The notes beneath the pieces are model-generated. The model was not told the DNA's origin, searched no databases, and worked only from the letters and a program-made list of their open reading frames with translations. Both the position numbers and the translations under genes were made by a program. This document shows positions 34,920 through 46,900 of a stretch of DNA of 64,000 nucleotides, piece by piece. Position 1 is the stretch's first letter. Every line of letters starts with the position of its first letter. The stretch covers positions 124,001 to 188,000 of the forward strand of contig CAYNRE010000027.1 in the NCBI GenBank assembly GCA_964399535.1, given 5' to 3'. The stretch comes from CAYNRE01 sp964399535. Lineage in GTDB: Bacteria; Planctomycetota; Planctomycetia; Pirellulales; CAYNRE01.

Positions 34920-37280
34920 ATGGGCCGAATCCCGACTCGACCCGGCCCGGTAGTCGGTGGTTCGGTGGCTACCGTTGTCGGGCTGACGGTGGGGCTTTGG
35001 CTAGTGTGCCCGATGGCGCGCGCCCAGCCGTTCGGCGGGGTGGAGTGGGAGCTTTCCCCCTCGGTCTATGTCGACCAGCTTGATAGCGCCGCGCGAACCC
35101 AGTTGGAACTGGCGCGAAACTACCTGGCCGAGGAACAGTGGACCGAAGCGCTCGATGTGCTGGCCGACCTGGGCCAGACCCAAGCGGCCCGGTTGGTCGA
35201 GTTGGGGCCCGGGCGGTACGTAAGTGCCCGCGAGTTCTGCCAGCGGGTATTCGCGCAACTAGGGCCGCAGCCGCTGGCCCAGTACCGTGCCCGGGTCGAT
35301 GCCGAGGCAGGCCGCTGGTATGAGCTGGGGCGCGATGGCCACAGGGAAGACCTGCTCGAGCGGGTGCTCAGCGAAGCGTATGCCAGTTCCTGGGGAGACG
35401 ATGCCCTCTGGCTCTTAGGCGAGTTAGCGCTCGAGAAGGGAGACGTGGCTCTGGCCCGCTCGCGCTGGGAACAGTTGATTCCCTCGCCGCCCGAGTCGCC
35501 CGCGGCGGCGCCCTCGCCGGCGGCCGATTCCGGCGAAGGCGCCGGGGCCCGGCCGATCGTCGAGGGCGAGGCTGGCGATGGGAAGCGGCCACCCGGTCCG
35601 GGCCTTGAGTTGCCGCTGCGCAAGTTTTACCCCGATACCGCGCTGGACCTGGCCGACGTACGAGCACGCCTGGTCTGGGTTTCGATCCTGACCGGCGACG
35701 TGCCGCGGGCCGAGCGCGAGTTGGCGGCGTTTGCGCAGCTTCACCCCGGGGCAACCGGACGGATGGCGGGCCGCACCGGCGTCTACACCGACCTGTTGGC
35801 GGCGCTGCTCGAGCAAAGCCGCGCCTGGCCGGCATTGGCCGCCGAAGCTCCGGCCGCGGCCGACCGGTCGGCCCGCAAACGGCCGCTCGACCTGGGCTCG
35901 CTGGCCTGGCGGGTCGCGCTCGAGCGAGCGCCGGTTGCCGACCCCCTGGCGGTGCGGGCTTTCGGCTACCGCCCCCGCCGGGTAGGTGAAGAACCCGACC
36001 TGTGCCTGAGCTATCACCCGCTGGTGCGGGGCGAGAACGTGTTTCTGGCCATGCCCAGCGGCATCTGGGCCTTTGAGTTGGCCACGGGCAAGCCGGCTTG
36101 GGGCAAGAACCCCGTATTCGCTGACAGCGAGGGATCGGCCTTCTTTGGCCGTCGCGGAACGCGCGGCTGCATCGACCCTCCGCGGTACACCTTGGAGACC
36201 TCGGGCGATCGGCTGCTGGCCCGGTTGGGGTCGCCGGTAACCGTATGGTCGAGCGATTTCGCGTTTCAGCGGGTGCCCGGCTATTTGGCCGGGCTCGATC
36301 TTTCCCGGCAGGGGAGCACGCTTTGGGATCCGATTCGCCCTCCGCCCGAGGGCTGGGCCTTTGAAGGGCCGCCGGTTTGCGATAGCGACCGGCTTTACGT
36401 GGCGCTGCGGCGGAGCGAAGTTCGACCCCAGGCCCACGTGGCCTGCTACGATTTGGCAACCGGGCGGCAGCGCTGGTCGCGGCTGGTTTGTGCCGCGCAA
36501 ACTCCCACCGGCGACCTGGTCGATCAATGCACCCACAACCAGCTTACGCTGGCCGGGGAAACCTTGTACTTCAACACCAACCTGGGAGCGGTGGCGGCGA
36601 TCAACACGGCCGACGGCGCCATTGGCTGGCTGACGACTTATCGCCGCTCGTCGGGCAACGACATTTCGCGGCCGGCCGCCCATTGGTACCGCGACCTGAA
36701 CCCATGCCTGTTAACCGAGGGGCGCGTGATCGTGGCGCCTTCCGACAGCCCGGCGATCCTGGCGCTCGACGCGGCGACGGGCCAGATTCTCTGGGAGGCT
36801 CGCTACGCCGAAGACGTGGTGCACTTGCTGGGAATCGAAGCGGGGCAGCTCATTGCCAGCGGCGATCGGCTCTGGTGGATCGACCTGGCCACGGGCCGTC
36901 CGCGGCGCCATTGGCCCGATGGGCCCTCGCCGCTCGGTCGGGGGCGCGGCACCGTGGCGGGCCAGTTTGTGTACTGGCCGACCCGCGAGTCGATTTACGT
37001 GTTCGATGCGGTCCAGGGCAATCTGGTTCGCACGCTGCCGTTGTTGGCCCGATTTCCCGATCTGCCGGGCGGCAACCTGGTGGTGGCTGGTTCGCTCATG
37101 CTCATGGCCACGGCGTCGAAGCAGGCCGGGCATCAGCTCGTGGCGTTCAGCCCGTTGTCGGCGGTGCGTCCCGAGACCGCGGAACCGATCGTGCAAATGC
37201 GCCGGGAAACGGCTCCCCGACCGGCGTTTGCTTCGACCAGCTTGCGGGCAGGCCCGCGGCCGGCGAAGGCCGCTCAGTAA
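34920..37280 (+). CDS. Exported PQQ-like beta-propeller protein with helical N-terminal region (786 aa)
   Basis: A signal peptide (about residues 12-37, ending MARAQP) is followed by helical repeat-like sequence (about 50-190: ARNYLAEEQWTEALDVLADLGQ and WLLGELALEKGDVALARSRW, TPR-like). After a disordered Pro/Glu linker comes a C-terminal beta-propeller of the PQQ-like kind. Blades show as repeated A-x-(D/E)-x-ATG-x-x-x-W units: FELATGKPAW, YDLATGRQRW, INTADGAIGW, LDAATGQILW and IDLATGRPRR. Such proteins often act as scaffolds (compare BamB) rather than PQQ enzymes; no dehydrogenase residues were identified. The ATG at 34920 has AAAGG upstream. It lies just before the MoxR gene and may be co-transcribed with it. 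Confidence 0.8.
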   Translation: MGRIPTRPGPVVGGSVATVVGLTVGLWLVCPMARAQPFGGVEWELSPSVYVDQLDSAARTQLELARNYLAEEQWTEALDVLADLGQTQAARLVELGPGRYVSAREFCQRVFAQLGPQPLAQYRARVDAEAGRWYELGRDGHREDLLERVLSEAYASSWGDDALWLLGELALEKGDVALARSRWEQLIPSPPESPAAAPSPAADSGEGAGARPIVEGEAGDGKRPPGPGLELPLRKFYPDTALDLADVRARLVWVSILTGDVPRAERELAAFAQLHPGATGRMAGRTGVYTDLLAALLEQSRAWPALAAEAPAAADRSARKRPLDLGSLAWRVALERAPVADPLAVRAFGYRPRRVGEEPDLCLSYHPLVRGENVFLAMPSGIWAFELATGKPAWGKNPVFADSEGSAFFGRRGTRGCIDPPRYTLETSGDRLLARLGSPVTVWSSDFAFQRVPGYLAGLDLSRQGSTLWDPIRPPPEGWAFEGPPVCDSDRLYVALRRSEVRPQAHVACYDLATGRQRWSRLVCAAQTPTGDLVDQCTHNQLTLAGETLYFNTNLGAVAAINTADGAIGWLTTYRRSSGNDISRPAAHWYRDLNPCLLTEGRVIVAPSDSPAILALDAATGQILWEARYAEDVVHLLGIEAGQLIASGDRLWWIDLATGRPRRHWPDGPSPLGRGRGTVAGQFVYWPTRESIYVFDAVQGNLVRTLPLLARFPDLPGGNLVVAGSLMLMATASKQAGHQLVAFSPLSAVRPETAEPIVQMRRETAPRPAFASTSLRAGPRPAKAAQ

Positions 37281-37300
37281 ACCTTGTGCGAGAACACCTG

Positions 37301-38312
<1,012 letters not shown>

Positions 38313-38338
<26 letters not shown>

Positions 38339-39224
38339 TCCACAGGTGCTGGCCCGGCTCCAGGGGCTGGAGCTGCGCGCCCGGCAAATTGTCGAGGGCT
38401 TCGTGGCGGGCATGCATCGCAGCCCCGACCATGGCTTCTCGATCGAGTTTGCCGAGCACCGCGAGTATGTGCCGGGCGACGACTTGCGCTATCTGGATTG
38501 GAAGGTGTTCGGCAAGACCGACAAGTTCTATCTCAAGCAGTACGAGGCCGAGACCAACCTGGTGAGCTACCTGCTGCTCGACGTGAGCGAGAGCATGCAG
38601 TACCAGAGCACCTGGGCTCCGCTTTCCAAGTTGGCCTATGCCCAAAGCATTTCGGCCGCGCTCAGTTACCTGGTTACCCAGCAGCACGACAACGTGGGGC
38701 TGGTTACGTTCGATCGAGAGATTCGCCACTTGCTGCGTCCCGGAAGCAGCCCCGCCCACTGGAAGCAACTGGTCCAGGTCATGCAGGAGACGGTGCCCGA
38801 ACGAAAAACCGCCATGGGAGCCATTTTGCACGAGCTGGCCGAGCGGTTTACCAAGCGGGGAATCGTAGTGCTCTTGAGCGATCTGTTCGACGACCTGGAG
38901 AGTTTGTTGGCCGGTTTGAAACACCTGCGCCATCGCCGGCACGAGGTGGTGGTGTTTCACGTGCTCGACCCGGCCGAAGTCGATTTCCCGTTCGAGCGCA
39001 CCACGATGTTTCGCGGGCTAGAGGCCTGGCCCGACCTGTTGACCGACCCGCGCTCGCTGCGCAAAGCGTATTTGAACGAGTTCGGAGATTTTTTGCGGCG
39101 GACCGAGCGGGGTTGCCGCGGCGAGCGGATCGACTACGTGCGTCTGCGTACCGATCAGCGGCTCGACGTGGCGCTGAGCAGCTACCTGGCCGCACGGCGG
39201 AGCCGCATCAAGGGGCGCAACTAG
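38313..39224 (+). CDS. DUF58 domain protein (303 aa)
   Basis: A cytoplasmic DUF58 protein that pairs with MoxR. The signature HREYVPGDDLRYLDWKVFGKTDKFYLKQYE is intact (about residues 50-79). A VWA-like fold follows with LLLDVSESMQY, a DxSxS metal-site motif. I place the start at the GTG at 38313, inside the end of moxR; the longer frame lies wholly within the MoxR frame. No membrane helix is present. Confidence 0.93.
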
Positions 39225-39285
39225 GCCCGGCCTTTTCGACCGCCCCGGGGGGGCGCCCCGCGACGGCCCGAGACCCACGAGCACC

Positions 39286-41502
39286 ATGGACCAAGCCCAC
39301 CTGGCACTTCTGGCATTCGGATTCGGCAACCTGGCCATGCTCGGCTGGTTGGCGGCCGCCGGTGTGCCGCTGGTGATTCACCTCTGGAATCGCCGCCGCT
39401 ATCGCGAGGTGCCCTGGGCGGCCATGCAATTCCTGCTGGCCGCCATGCGGAAGAACTCGCGCCGGATGCAGCTCGAGGAATGGATTCTGCTGGCCATTCG
39501 CATGGGCATTCTCGCGCTGTTGGCCCTGGCCGTGGCCGAACCCTTTTTGCAGCAGAGCGGTTCCCCCTGGCTTTCCGGGCAACCGGTGCATCGGGTGTTG
39601 GTGGTCGACGGCTCGTACTCGATGAGCTATCGCCCGGGAGACCAGGACCGCTTCAGCCAGGCTCGGGCGATCGCCGCCCGGATCGTGGAAGACAGCCCTC
39701 AGGGAGATGCCTTCAGTTTGGTGCTGATGGCCGAGCCGCCGCGGGTTGTGATCGGCAACCCGGGTTTCGATCGCCCAGACGTGCTGCGCGAAATCGATGG
39801 CCTCGCGCTTACCCATGGCGGATTCGATCTGGCGGCCACCCTGGCCCGAGTCGAAGAGCTGGTCGAACGGGCCCGCCGCGACTACCCCCGGCTCAGCCGG
39901 CAAGAGCTTTACTTCCTCTCCGACCTGACCCGCGCGGGCTGGCTTTCGGAAAACCGCGGAGCCGAGCGTCTGGCCGAGGTTCGCGCCCGCAGTCAACGGC
40001 TGGCTCGCCTGGGCGGACTAACCCTGGTCGACGTGGGGCAGAAGCCGTCCGATCAATGGGCCATCGCCGATTGGAAAGCCACCGAAGCCTGGGCCACCAC
40101 GGGCCGGGAGGTGGTTGCCGAAGCCCGGGTGCGCCATTACGGCCGGGCCCCCGCCGAGCCGATTACGCTGGAAATCCTGGCCGACGGAACCCGGGTAGGC
40201 GAAACCAGCCTGGAGCTTCCCTCGGGCGGGGAAGGGGCGGTGATGGTGCGCCACCGGTTCGACGTTCCGGGAGCCCACATGCTCGAATTGCGGCTTCCCG
40301 ACGATCCGCTGCCGGTCGACAATCACCGCTGGCTCTCGGTGCCAGTTCGAGAGCGGCTGCGGGTGCTTTGCGTCAACGGCAAGCCCTCGGGCGAGGCTTT
40401 CGGCGGCGCCACCGATTATTTGACCGTGGCCTTGGCCCCCCTGGGCCGTGGAAACCAACGCTCGGGCGTGGAAGTGGAAGTGGCCAGCGAAAACGTACTT
40501 TCCGAGTCGAGCCTGGCCGACTTCGACTGTGTCTTTCTGGCCAACGTGGCGCAATTCACGGCCGACGAGGCCCAGACCCTGGCGGCCTATCTGCGGCAGG
40601 GGGGCGGGCTCGTGATTTTCCTGGGAGACCAGGTCCGACCCGAGGGCTATCAGCGCTACCTGGGAACCCCCTTGGGCGATTCGTCGGCCTCGGCGGTGCT
40701 GCCCATCGCGGTGGGGGAACCGGTCGAGCGCTCGCTCTATCACTTCGACCCGGGCGACTACCGGCATCCCATCGTCGACGATTTTCAGAACCAGGAGAGA
40801 GCCGGCCTGTTGGGCGCGCTGGTATACCAGTATCAGCGATTGACGCTGCCGGAGAATTCCTCGGCCCGGGTGGCGCTGCGGTTTCAAGAGACGGGCGATC
40901 CGGCGGTGGTCGAGCACATGTTTGAGCGGGGCCGGGTGTTCGTCGTGGCCACCTCGGCCGATGCCTCGTGGAACGCCTGGGTGATGGGGCCCAGCTATCT
41001 GCCGATCGTGCAAGAGATACTGGCCCTGGCCGTGCGAGGCCGCTGGGACGATCGGAATCGGATGGTCGGCAACAGCCTGGGTGGTGCCTATCCGATGGTC
41101 AATGCGGCCGTCAGCGTGCAGATCGAACGGCCCGACGGGCGCACCGCGGTTACCGAGGGGCGCTCGGCCGGAGGCGTGGGGCAGTGGAGCTACGGCGACA
41201 CCGACCTGAGCGGCGTGTATACGGCCCGGCTGGGCCCGCCCCTGGCCACGAGCGAGTTGGTGGCGGTCAACGTCGACACGGCGGAAAGCGACTTGACCCC
41301 GCTCGACTTCGAGGAACTTAAGGAAAAGATCTGGCCCGAGTTGCCCGTGCTGTACCGCACGCGCTGGGAGGAGGGTTCCCAGCGCAGTGCCGCCCAGTTG
41401 CGCGGGCAAGGGAGTCTGCATCGGCCGGTGCTGCTGGCAATGGTAGTGCTGCTCTTGGCCGATACTCTGATCAGTTGGTACTTCGGGCGGGCCCGCGGAT
41501 GA
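39286..41502 (+). CDS. BatA/VWA membrane protein with gatase-like region (738 aa)
   Basis: The N-terminus carries the BatA-type double-helix anchor (AAGVPLVIHLWNRRRYREVPWAAMQFL, then a second helix about 68-86). A VWA domain follows with the metal-site motif DGSYS (residues 108-112). The middle is beta-rich. Around residues 365-480 a glutamine-amidotransferase-like region is seen (RLRVLCVNGKPSGE, then DCVFLANVAQFTADEAQTLAAYLRQGGGLVIFLG) with no catalytic Cys in the expected place. A C-terminal helix (VLLAMVVLLLADTLISWYF) anchors the other end. It overlaps the next gene by four bases. Confidence 0.9.
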   Translation: MDQAHLALLAFGFGNLAMLGWLAAAGVPLVIHLWNRRRYREVPWAAMQFLLAAMRKNSRRMQLEEWILLAIRMGILALLALAVAEPFLQQSGSPWLSGQPVHRVLVVDGSYSMSYRPGDQDRFSQARAIAARIVEDSPQGDAFSLVLMAEPPRVVIGNPGFDRPDVLREIDGLALTHGGFDLAATLARVEELVERARRDYPRLSRQELYFLSDLTRAGWLSENRGAERLAEVRARSQRLARLGGLTLVDVGQKPSDQWAIADWKATEAWATTGREVVAEARVRHYGRAPAEPITLEILADGTRVGETSLELPSGGEGAVMVRHRFDVPGAHMLELRLPDDPLPVDNHRWLSVPVRERLRVLCVNGKPSGEAFGGATDYLTVALAPLGRGNQRSGVEVEVASENVLSESSLADFDCVFLANVAQFTADEAQTLAAYLRQGGGLVIFLGDQVRPEGYQRYLGTPLGDSSASAVLPIAVGEPVERSLYHFDPGDYRHPIVDDFQNQERAGLLGALVYQYQRLTLPENSSARVALRFQETGDPAVVEHMFERGRVFVVATSADASWNAWVMGPSYLPIVQEILALAVRGRWDDRNRMVGNSLGGAYPMVNAAVSVQIERPDGRTAVTEGRSAGGVGQWSYGDTDLSGVYTARLGPPLATSELVAVNVDTAESDLTPLDFEELKEKIWPELPVLYRTRWEEGSQRSAAQLRGQGSLHRPVLLAMVVLLLADTLISWYFGRARG

Positions 41503-43880
41503 AAAGCCCACTACCCAACTGGTTGCGCGATTGGCTGGGGCTCGACCCGGCGGGAGCCGGCGAGGGCACGGTCTGGAGCCTGAGCTATGCCTGGCCCTGG
41601 GCCCCCGGGCTGACGCTGGTGCTGGCGGGGCTTGCCGTGGGGCTCGTGCTGTGGCTCTACACCCGCGAGCGCGGCGATTCTCGCTCGCCGCTGCGGCTGC
41701 TTTTGGCCAGCCTGCGCCTGGGGGCGCTGGCGATCGCGCTGTTCATGCTGGCCGAGGTAGTGCTTACCTTCGAGCGCACGGGGCTCCCTCCCTTGGTCGT
41801 GTTGCTCGACGACTCGGCCAGTATGAGTATCGAGGATCGTAGCGAAGACACGACCGAGCGCGACGATCAGACGAGCCAGGTCGAAGCCGAGGGGCTCAGC
41901 GGACCTTCGCGGTTCAATCTGGCCCGGGCCTGGCTCCTGGCCGACGACGGGGCGCGGCTCAAGCGGCTCGAGCGCGAGTACCGTTTGCAGGTATTTCGCA
42001 TGGCCGAGTCGGCCGAGGCGCTCGGCCAGCAAGGTTCGGACCTGGTCGCGGCCTTGCGGCAGGCCGAGCCGAACGGCTCCGCTTCTCGGTTGGGCGACTC
42101 GCTCCGTGGCGTGCTCAATGAGTTGCGCGGAACACCACCTTCGGCCGTTGTGATTCTCAGCGACGGGATCACCACCGAGGGAGAGAGCCTTTCAAGCGTG
42201 GCGGTGGTCGCCCAGCGCAAGGGGGTGCCGTTGTTTACCGTGGGCGTGGGGAGCGAGCAACCGGTCCGCGATCTGAAACTGACCGACCTGCTGGTCGACG
42301 AGGTGGTGTTTGTCGACGACATCGTCAATTTTCAGGCCAAGCTCTCGGCAGGCGGTTACCCCGGCCAGCGGATCGAAGTGGTACTGCGCTCCTCGGGAAG
42401 CGACCAGGTGCTGGCCCGCACCCAAGTGGTCGCGGCCGGCGACGGCCAGCCCCAGGTGGTGCGATTGTCGTACCGGCCCACCGAGGTGGGAGAACTTTCG
42501 CTCATCGTCGAGGCCACGCCCCGCAGCGACGAGATCGAAACGGCCAACAACCGCCAAACCGCGGTGGTGAGCGTGCGCCGGGAAAAGGTGCGGGTGCTGC
42601 TGGTTCAAGCCTATCCCAACTACGAATTCCGCTTCCTCAAGAACCTGCTCGAACGCGACCAGACCATCGAACTGAGAACGGTTCTGCAAGAGGCCGATCC
42701 GGAGTATGCCGAAAGCGACAAAACGGCTCTGCGCGTTTTTCCCAGCCGCCGCGAGGCGCTGATGGAATACGACGTCATCATTCTCGGCGACGTGAATCCC
42801 GCCTTCTTCAGCGGCACCACGCTCGAGTACCTGACCCAATTCGTCGAGGAGAAGGGGGGCGGGCTGATCGTCATGGCCGGCCCGCGCTACATGCCCCAGG
42901 CCTTTTCGGGCACGCCGCTGGCCGAAATCCTACCCATCGACTTGGGCGGCGGCGGCTCGCTCTCGCCCCCCGCAGCGGGCGACGAATCGTTTCAAGTGCG
43001 GCCCACCGAGTTGGGGTTGGTCACCGGCCCGCTGGAACTAGGAAGCACGCCCGAGGAGACCCTGGCCATCTGGGATCAACTGCCCCCTTTGTACTGGCTG
43101 CTCGAAACCCCGCGGTTGAAGCCGGGAACCATGGTATTGGCCGAGCACGCCGCGCGCCAGGGAGCCGACGGCCAGGCGCTGCCGGTGATTACCCTTTCGT
43201 ACGTGGGGCCAGGCAAGGTGGTCTTTCACGCCACCGACGAAACCTGGCGCTGGCGTTTTCGCATGGGCGATGTGTACTTCGCCCGTTACTGGGTGCAGAC
43301 GATTCGCTACCTAAGCCGGCTCAAACTGCTCGGCCAAGACCGGCCCGCCGAGCTCACGGCCGATCGCCGCGAGTATCGCCGGGGCGATCCGGTGCGGCTG
43401 CGGGTACGGTTTTCCGACGAGCGGGAGGCTCCCGGCGCCGACGACGGCGTGACCGTGGTTCTGGAAACGCCGGGCATGCCCGAACAGCGTTTGAGCCTGG
43501 TACGCCATCCCGATCACCGCGGCGTGTTCGAGGGAGAGACCACGCCCCCGTCGCTGGGAGCGTTTCACGCCTGGATGGCCACGCCGGTCACCAAGGGGCG
43601 GCCCGCCACGGCCGATTTTTCCGTGGTGGCGCCGCCCGGCGAGCTGAGCCGAACCCAGCTCGACGTGGCCGAGTTGAGCCGCGCGGCGGAGCTAACCCAG
43701 GGGCACTTCTACCGTTTGCATCAGGCTCGGAACCTGCTGGACGATCTGCCCCCCGGTCGGCAGGTGCCGATCGAATCGCTGCCGCCGCTGGTGCTTTGGA
43801 ATCGCTGGCCGTTACTGCTGGCGTTCGTGCTGCTGCTGGCGGCCGAGTGGACCCTGCGCAAATGGCGCGGAATGTTATAA
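41499..43880 (+). CDS. VWA and gatase-like membrane protein (793 aa)
   Basis: Two N-terminal helices (about 35-54 and 66-88) precede a VWA domain with DDSAS (residues 104-108). A gatase-like region is seen later (VRVLLVQAYPNYEFRFLKNLL, then YDVIILGDVNPAFF and GGGLIVMAGPRYM), as in the preceding protein. The C-terminus has a final helix (WPLLLAFVLLLAAEWTLRKW). The two proteins are likely distant paralogues forming a membrane pair. Translation is coupled (ATGA) to the upstream gene. Confidence 0.9.
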   Translation: MKSPLPNWLRDWLGLDPAGAGEGTVWSLSYAWPWAPGLTLVLAGLAVGLVLWLYTRERGDSRSPLRLLLASLRLGALAIALFMLAEVVLTFERTGLPPLVVLLDDSASMSIEDRSEDTTERDDQTSQVEAEGLSGPSRFNLARAWLLADDGARLKRLEREYRLQVFRMAESAEALGQQGSDLVAALRQAEPNGSASRLGDSLRGVLNELRGTPPSAVVILSDGITTEGESLSSVAVVAQRKGVPLFTVGVGSEQPVRDLKLTDLLVDEVVFVDDIVNFQAKLSAGGYPGQRIEVVLRSSGSDQVLARTQVVAAGDGQPQVVRLSYRPTEVGELSLIVEATPRSDEIETANNRQTAVVSVRREKVRVLLVQAYPNYEFRFLKNLLERDQTIELRTVLQEADPEYAESDKTALRVFPSRREALMEYDVIILGDVNPAFFSGTTLEYLTQFVEEKGGGLIVMAGPRYMPQAFSGTPLAEILPIDLGGGGSLSPPAAGDESFQVRPTELGLVTGPLELGSTPEETLAIWDQLPPLYWLLETPRLKPGTMVLAEHAARQGADGQALPVITLSYVGPGKVVFHATDETWRWRFRMGDVYFARYWVQTIRYLSRLKLLGQDRPAELTADRREYRRGDPVRLRVRFSDEREAPGADDGVTVVLETPGMPEQRLSLVRHPDHRGVFEGETTPPSLGAFHAWMATPVTKGRPATADFSVVAPPGELSRTQLDVAELSRAAELTQGHFYRLHQARNLLDDLPPGRQVPIESLPPLVLWNRWPLLLAFVLLLAAEWTLRKWRGML

Positions 43881-43959
43881 TTGAAGTCTGCTTTGCCCTT
43901 GCCCCCCACACGGCATCCGCCGCCGCGCCCGCGGACGGCATGGCTCGTAGGAGCGGGAA

Positions 43960-46900
43960 GTGAACCATCCCCTGGCTAGCCAGCTTCAGGCGGTCGAGCG
44001 GCGCGTGGCTCGGCTGCTGTGGCTGCATGGCATTGCGCGGGTCGTAACCCTGGTGGGGGCGGTGGTGCTGCTGCTGGGCGGCGCCGATTACGCTTTTCGG
44101 TTTCGCGATCCCGGTTTGCGGCTGCTTTGCTTCGCGGCGCTGGCCGGCGTGCTGGTTTGGGCGGTGCGTCGCTACCTGGTTCGGCAGTGGCGCCGTCCTC
44201 GCAGCTCGGTGGGGCTGGCGCAACGGCTGGAGAGCCACTTTCCCGAGCTGGCTTCGCAATTGGCCTCGGCGATCGATTTTTTGGGCCAGGCTCCTGACGA
44301 TCCCTACGGCGGTTCCCCTCAGCTTCGTTCGGCCGTGGTCGAGCGTGTCGCCCAGCGGGCCGCCGCCGTCGATTTCAAGCAAGCGGTCAATTCGCGACCG
44401 GCGCGCCGCGCGTCGATTTGGGCCGCCCTGGTGCTGGGAATTGGCCTGGGGGCCGTCCTGGCCGATCCCCAGTCGACCCGGCTGGCCTTGGTCCGGCTGA
44501 TCAAACCCTGGGGAGCGGCGCAATGGCCGCGCCAAAACGAGTTGATCGTGCGCGACCCGGTCCGGGCAGTTCCCCAGGGGGGCGCGCTCGAAGTGGAAGT
44601 GGCCGATGCTCGCGGGCGGGCGTTGCCGAGCGAGGTTTGGCTCGTGCTGCGCTACCAACGTGCCGATGGTTCGACCGAGATCGAACGGCTCCGGATGCAG
44701 TTCGCCGGCGAGCGAGCCACGGTGCGCAAAGAGGCGGTTACCGAGCCCCTGGCGTATCGGGCCGTGGGGGGCGACGACGACCGAATGAAGTGGATTGGGG
44801 TCGAGGTGGTCGAGCCGCCCGTTCTGAGCGAGTTGAGCGTCGAGCTGCACCTGCCCGCCTATACCGGCTGGCCGAGCGAGCCCGCCCCCAAAGATTTCAC
44901 CGCCCTGGTCGGATCGCGCGTTGAACTTCGCGGCCGGGCCAGCAAGCCGCTCCGGCAAGCCCGCCTGGTGCGCGATGGCCGGCCCAACCTGGAATTGGCG
45001 CTCGACGACGACCGGCGCGGGTTTGCCCTGACGAGCCAGGCCGACGCACCCTGGGTGGTGGAAAAAACCGAGAGCTACTCGATCGAACTGGAAGACGAGG
45101 TGGGCCTGGTCGGCGGCCGGGAGATGCGCTACCAGGCGCGGGCCGTAACCGACCTGGCCCCCAGCGTTACGGTCGATGACCCACCCGGAAACGTGTTTCT
45201 CACTCCCCAGGCCGAACTACCACTGGTGCTGACGGTGCGCGACGATCTGGCGATTCAGCAGGTCGAGCTGCGATGGACCAAATCGAGCGGCGGGTCGGAG
45301 GAATCGCTGCGCCTGTTCACCCAGGATCTGCCTCCGCCGCCGGCCAGCCCCGACGGGCGCGGGCTGGCAGAACGGCTGGCCGCGGCCGCGGTCAGCCTCC
45401 CCATCGAACACCGCTGGGCCATTTCCACGCTCAGCCTGGCACCGGGCGATCAGCTCAGCTTTCGGGTCGTGGCCGCCGATTTTCAGCCGCGCGAAGGCCA
45501 GTGCCCTCCGCGCCGAGTGACCGTGGTTTCGCCCGAGGATTTGCAGAACCGGCTGGCCGAACGCCAGGGTTTTTTGCTCAGCGAACTGGGGCGGCTGCTG
45601 CAACTGGAGCGCGACGCTCGGGCCCAATTGGCGGCGGTTTCGCAACAGGCTTCCGCCGTGGGAGAATTACGCAAGCAAGACGTCGACCAGCTTCACGGGG
45701 CTGAGCTCACTCAGCGTCAGGTCGCCCGCGGCCTGACCGGCGAGGGCGAGGGGCTGCTGGCCCAGATTGCCGATATTCAGAACGAGCTGCGCAACAACCA
45801 GGTCGACAGCCCCGACTTTGCCCGGCAAATGGAGCGGGTGGGTCAAACCCTTGGCGAGCTGGAACAGAATCAACTGCCCCGCGCCGAACAGGCGCTGGTC
45901 CAGGCGGTGAAAGCGGCCAAGATTCAGCTGGGCGATCCCTCGGCCACGACCGCTTCGTCGGCCGAACTGCGGAAACCCCTGGCCGAGGCCGAGGCCAGTC
46001 AAGATGAAACCATAGCCCAACTCGAAAGCCTGGTTGCCGAACTGGGCCAATGGGATAACTACCGCCGCTTTCAGCGCGAGCTGGCGCAATTGCGCACGCG
46101 GCAGCAAGAGTTGACCGAGCAGACGCGCGAGCTGGGACGCGAAACCTTGGCCCGCGACCGCGGTGCGCTCTCGCCGCAGCAACAAGCCGACTTGCAGAAG
46201 TTGGGCCGCGCCCAGGGCGAGTTGTCGCGCCAGTTGGCGCGCGTTCAAGAGCGGATGGCGGCCAGCCGCGACGAACTGGAGGGCACCGATCCCCTGGCCG
46301 CCGCCACGCTCGACGACGCGGTCGAGCAGGGCCAGCAGTCGGCCGCCGCTAGCCGCTTGCGCCAGGCCGCCGGCCAGGTCGAACAGAACCAGTTGGGCCA
46401 GGCTCTGGAGAACCAGGCCCAAGCCGAATCGGCGCTTGAGGAAATGATCGATATTCTGGCCAACCGCCGCGAACACGAGCTGGCGCGATTGGTCGAGAAA
46501 CTCCGCGAAGCCGAGGCGCAACTCGGCGATCAACAGGCTCGCGAAGAAGGGCTGCGGCGGCAGTTCGACCAGGCGGCCGCCGAGAGCGATCCGACAACGC
46601 GGCGTGAAGACTTGTCGCGGCTGGCCGAGGAGCAAGCCCAGCTTCAGGAGGAAGCCGAGCGCTTGGCGCGGCGGCTTGAACGGCTCCAGGCCGAAGCCGC
46701 GGCCCGTTCCCAGGCCGACGCCGGCCAGCGGATGAGCCAGGCCGGGCAGGCGGGCAACCAGGACCAGGCCGGCGAAGCGGCCGAGCAGGCCCGCCAGGCC
46801 GAACAAGATCTGGCCGAAGCAGCTCAGCAATTGGCCGAACGCCGCCGCCAGGCCGAACAGGATTTGGCGACGCAACAGCTTGCCCGCTGGGAGGACCAAC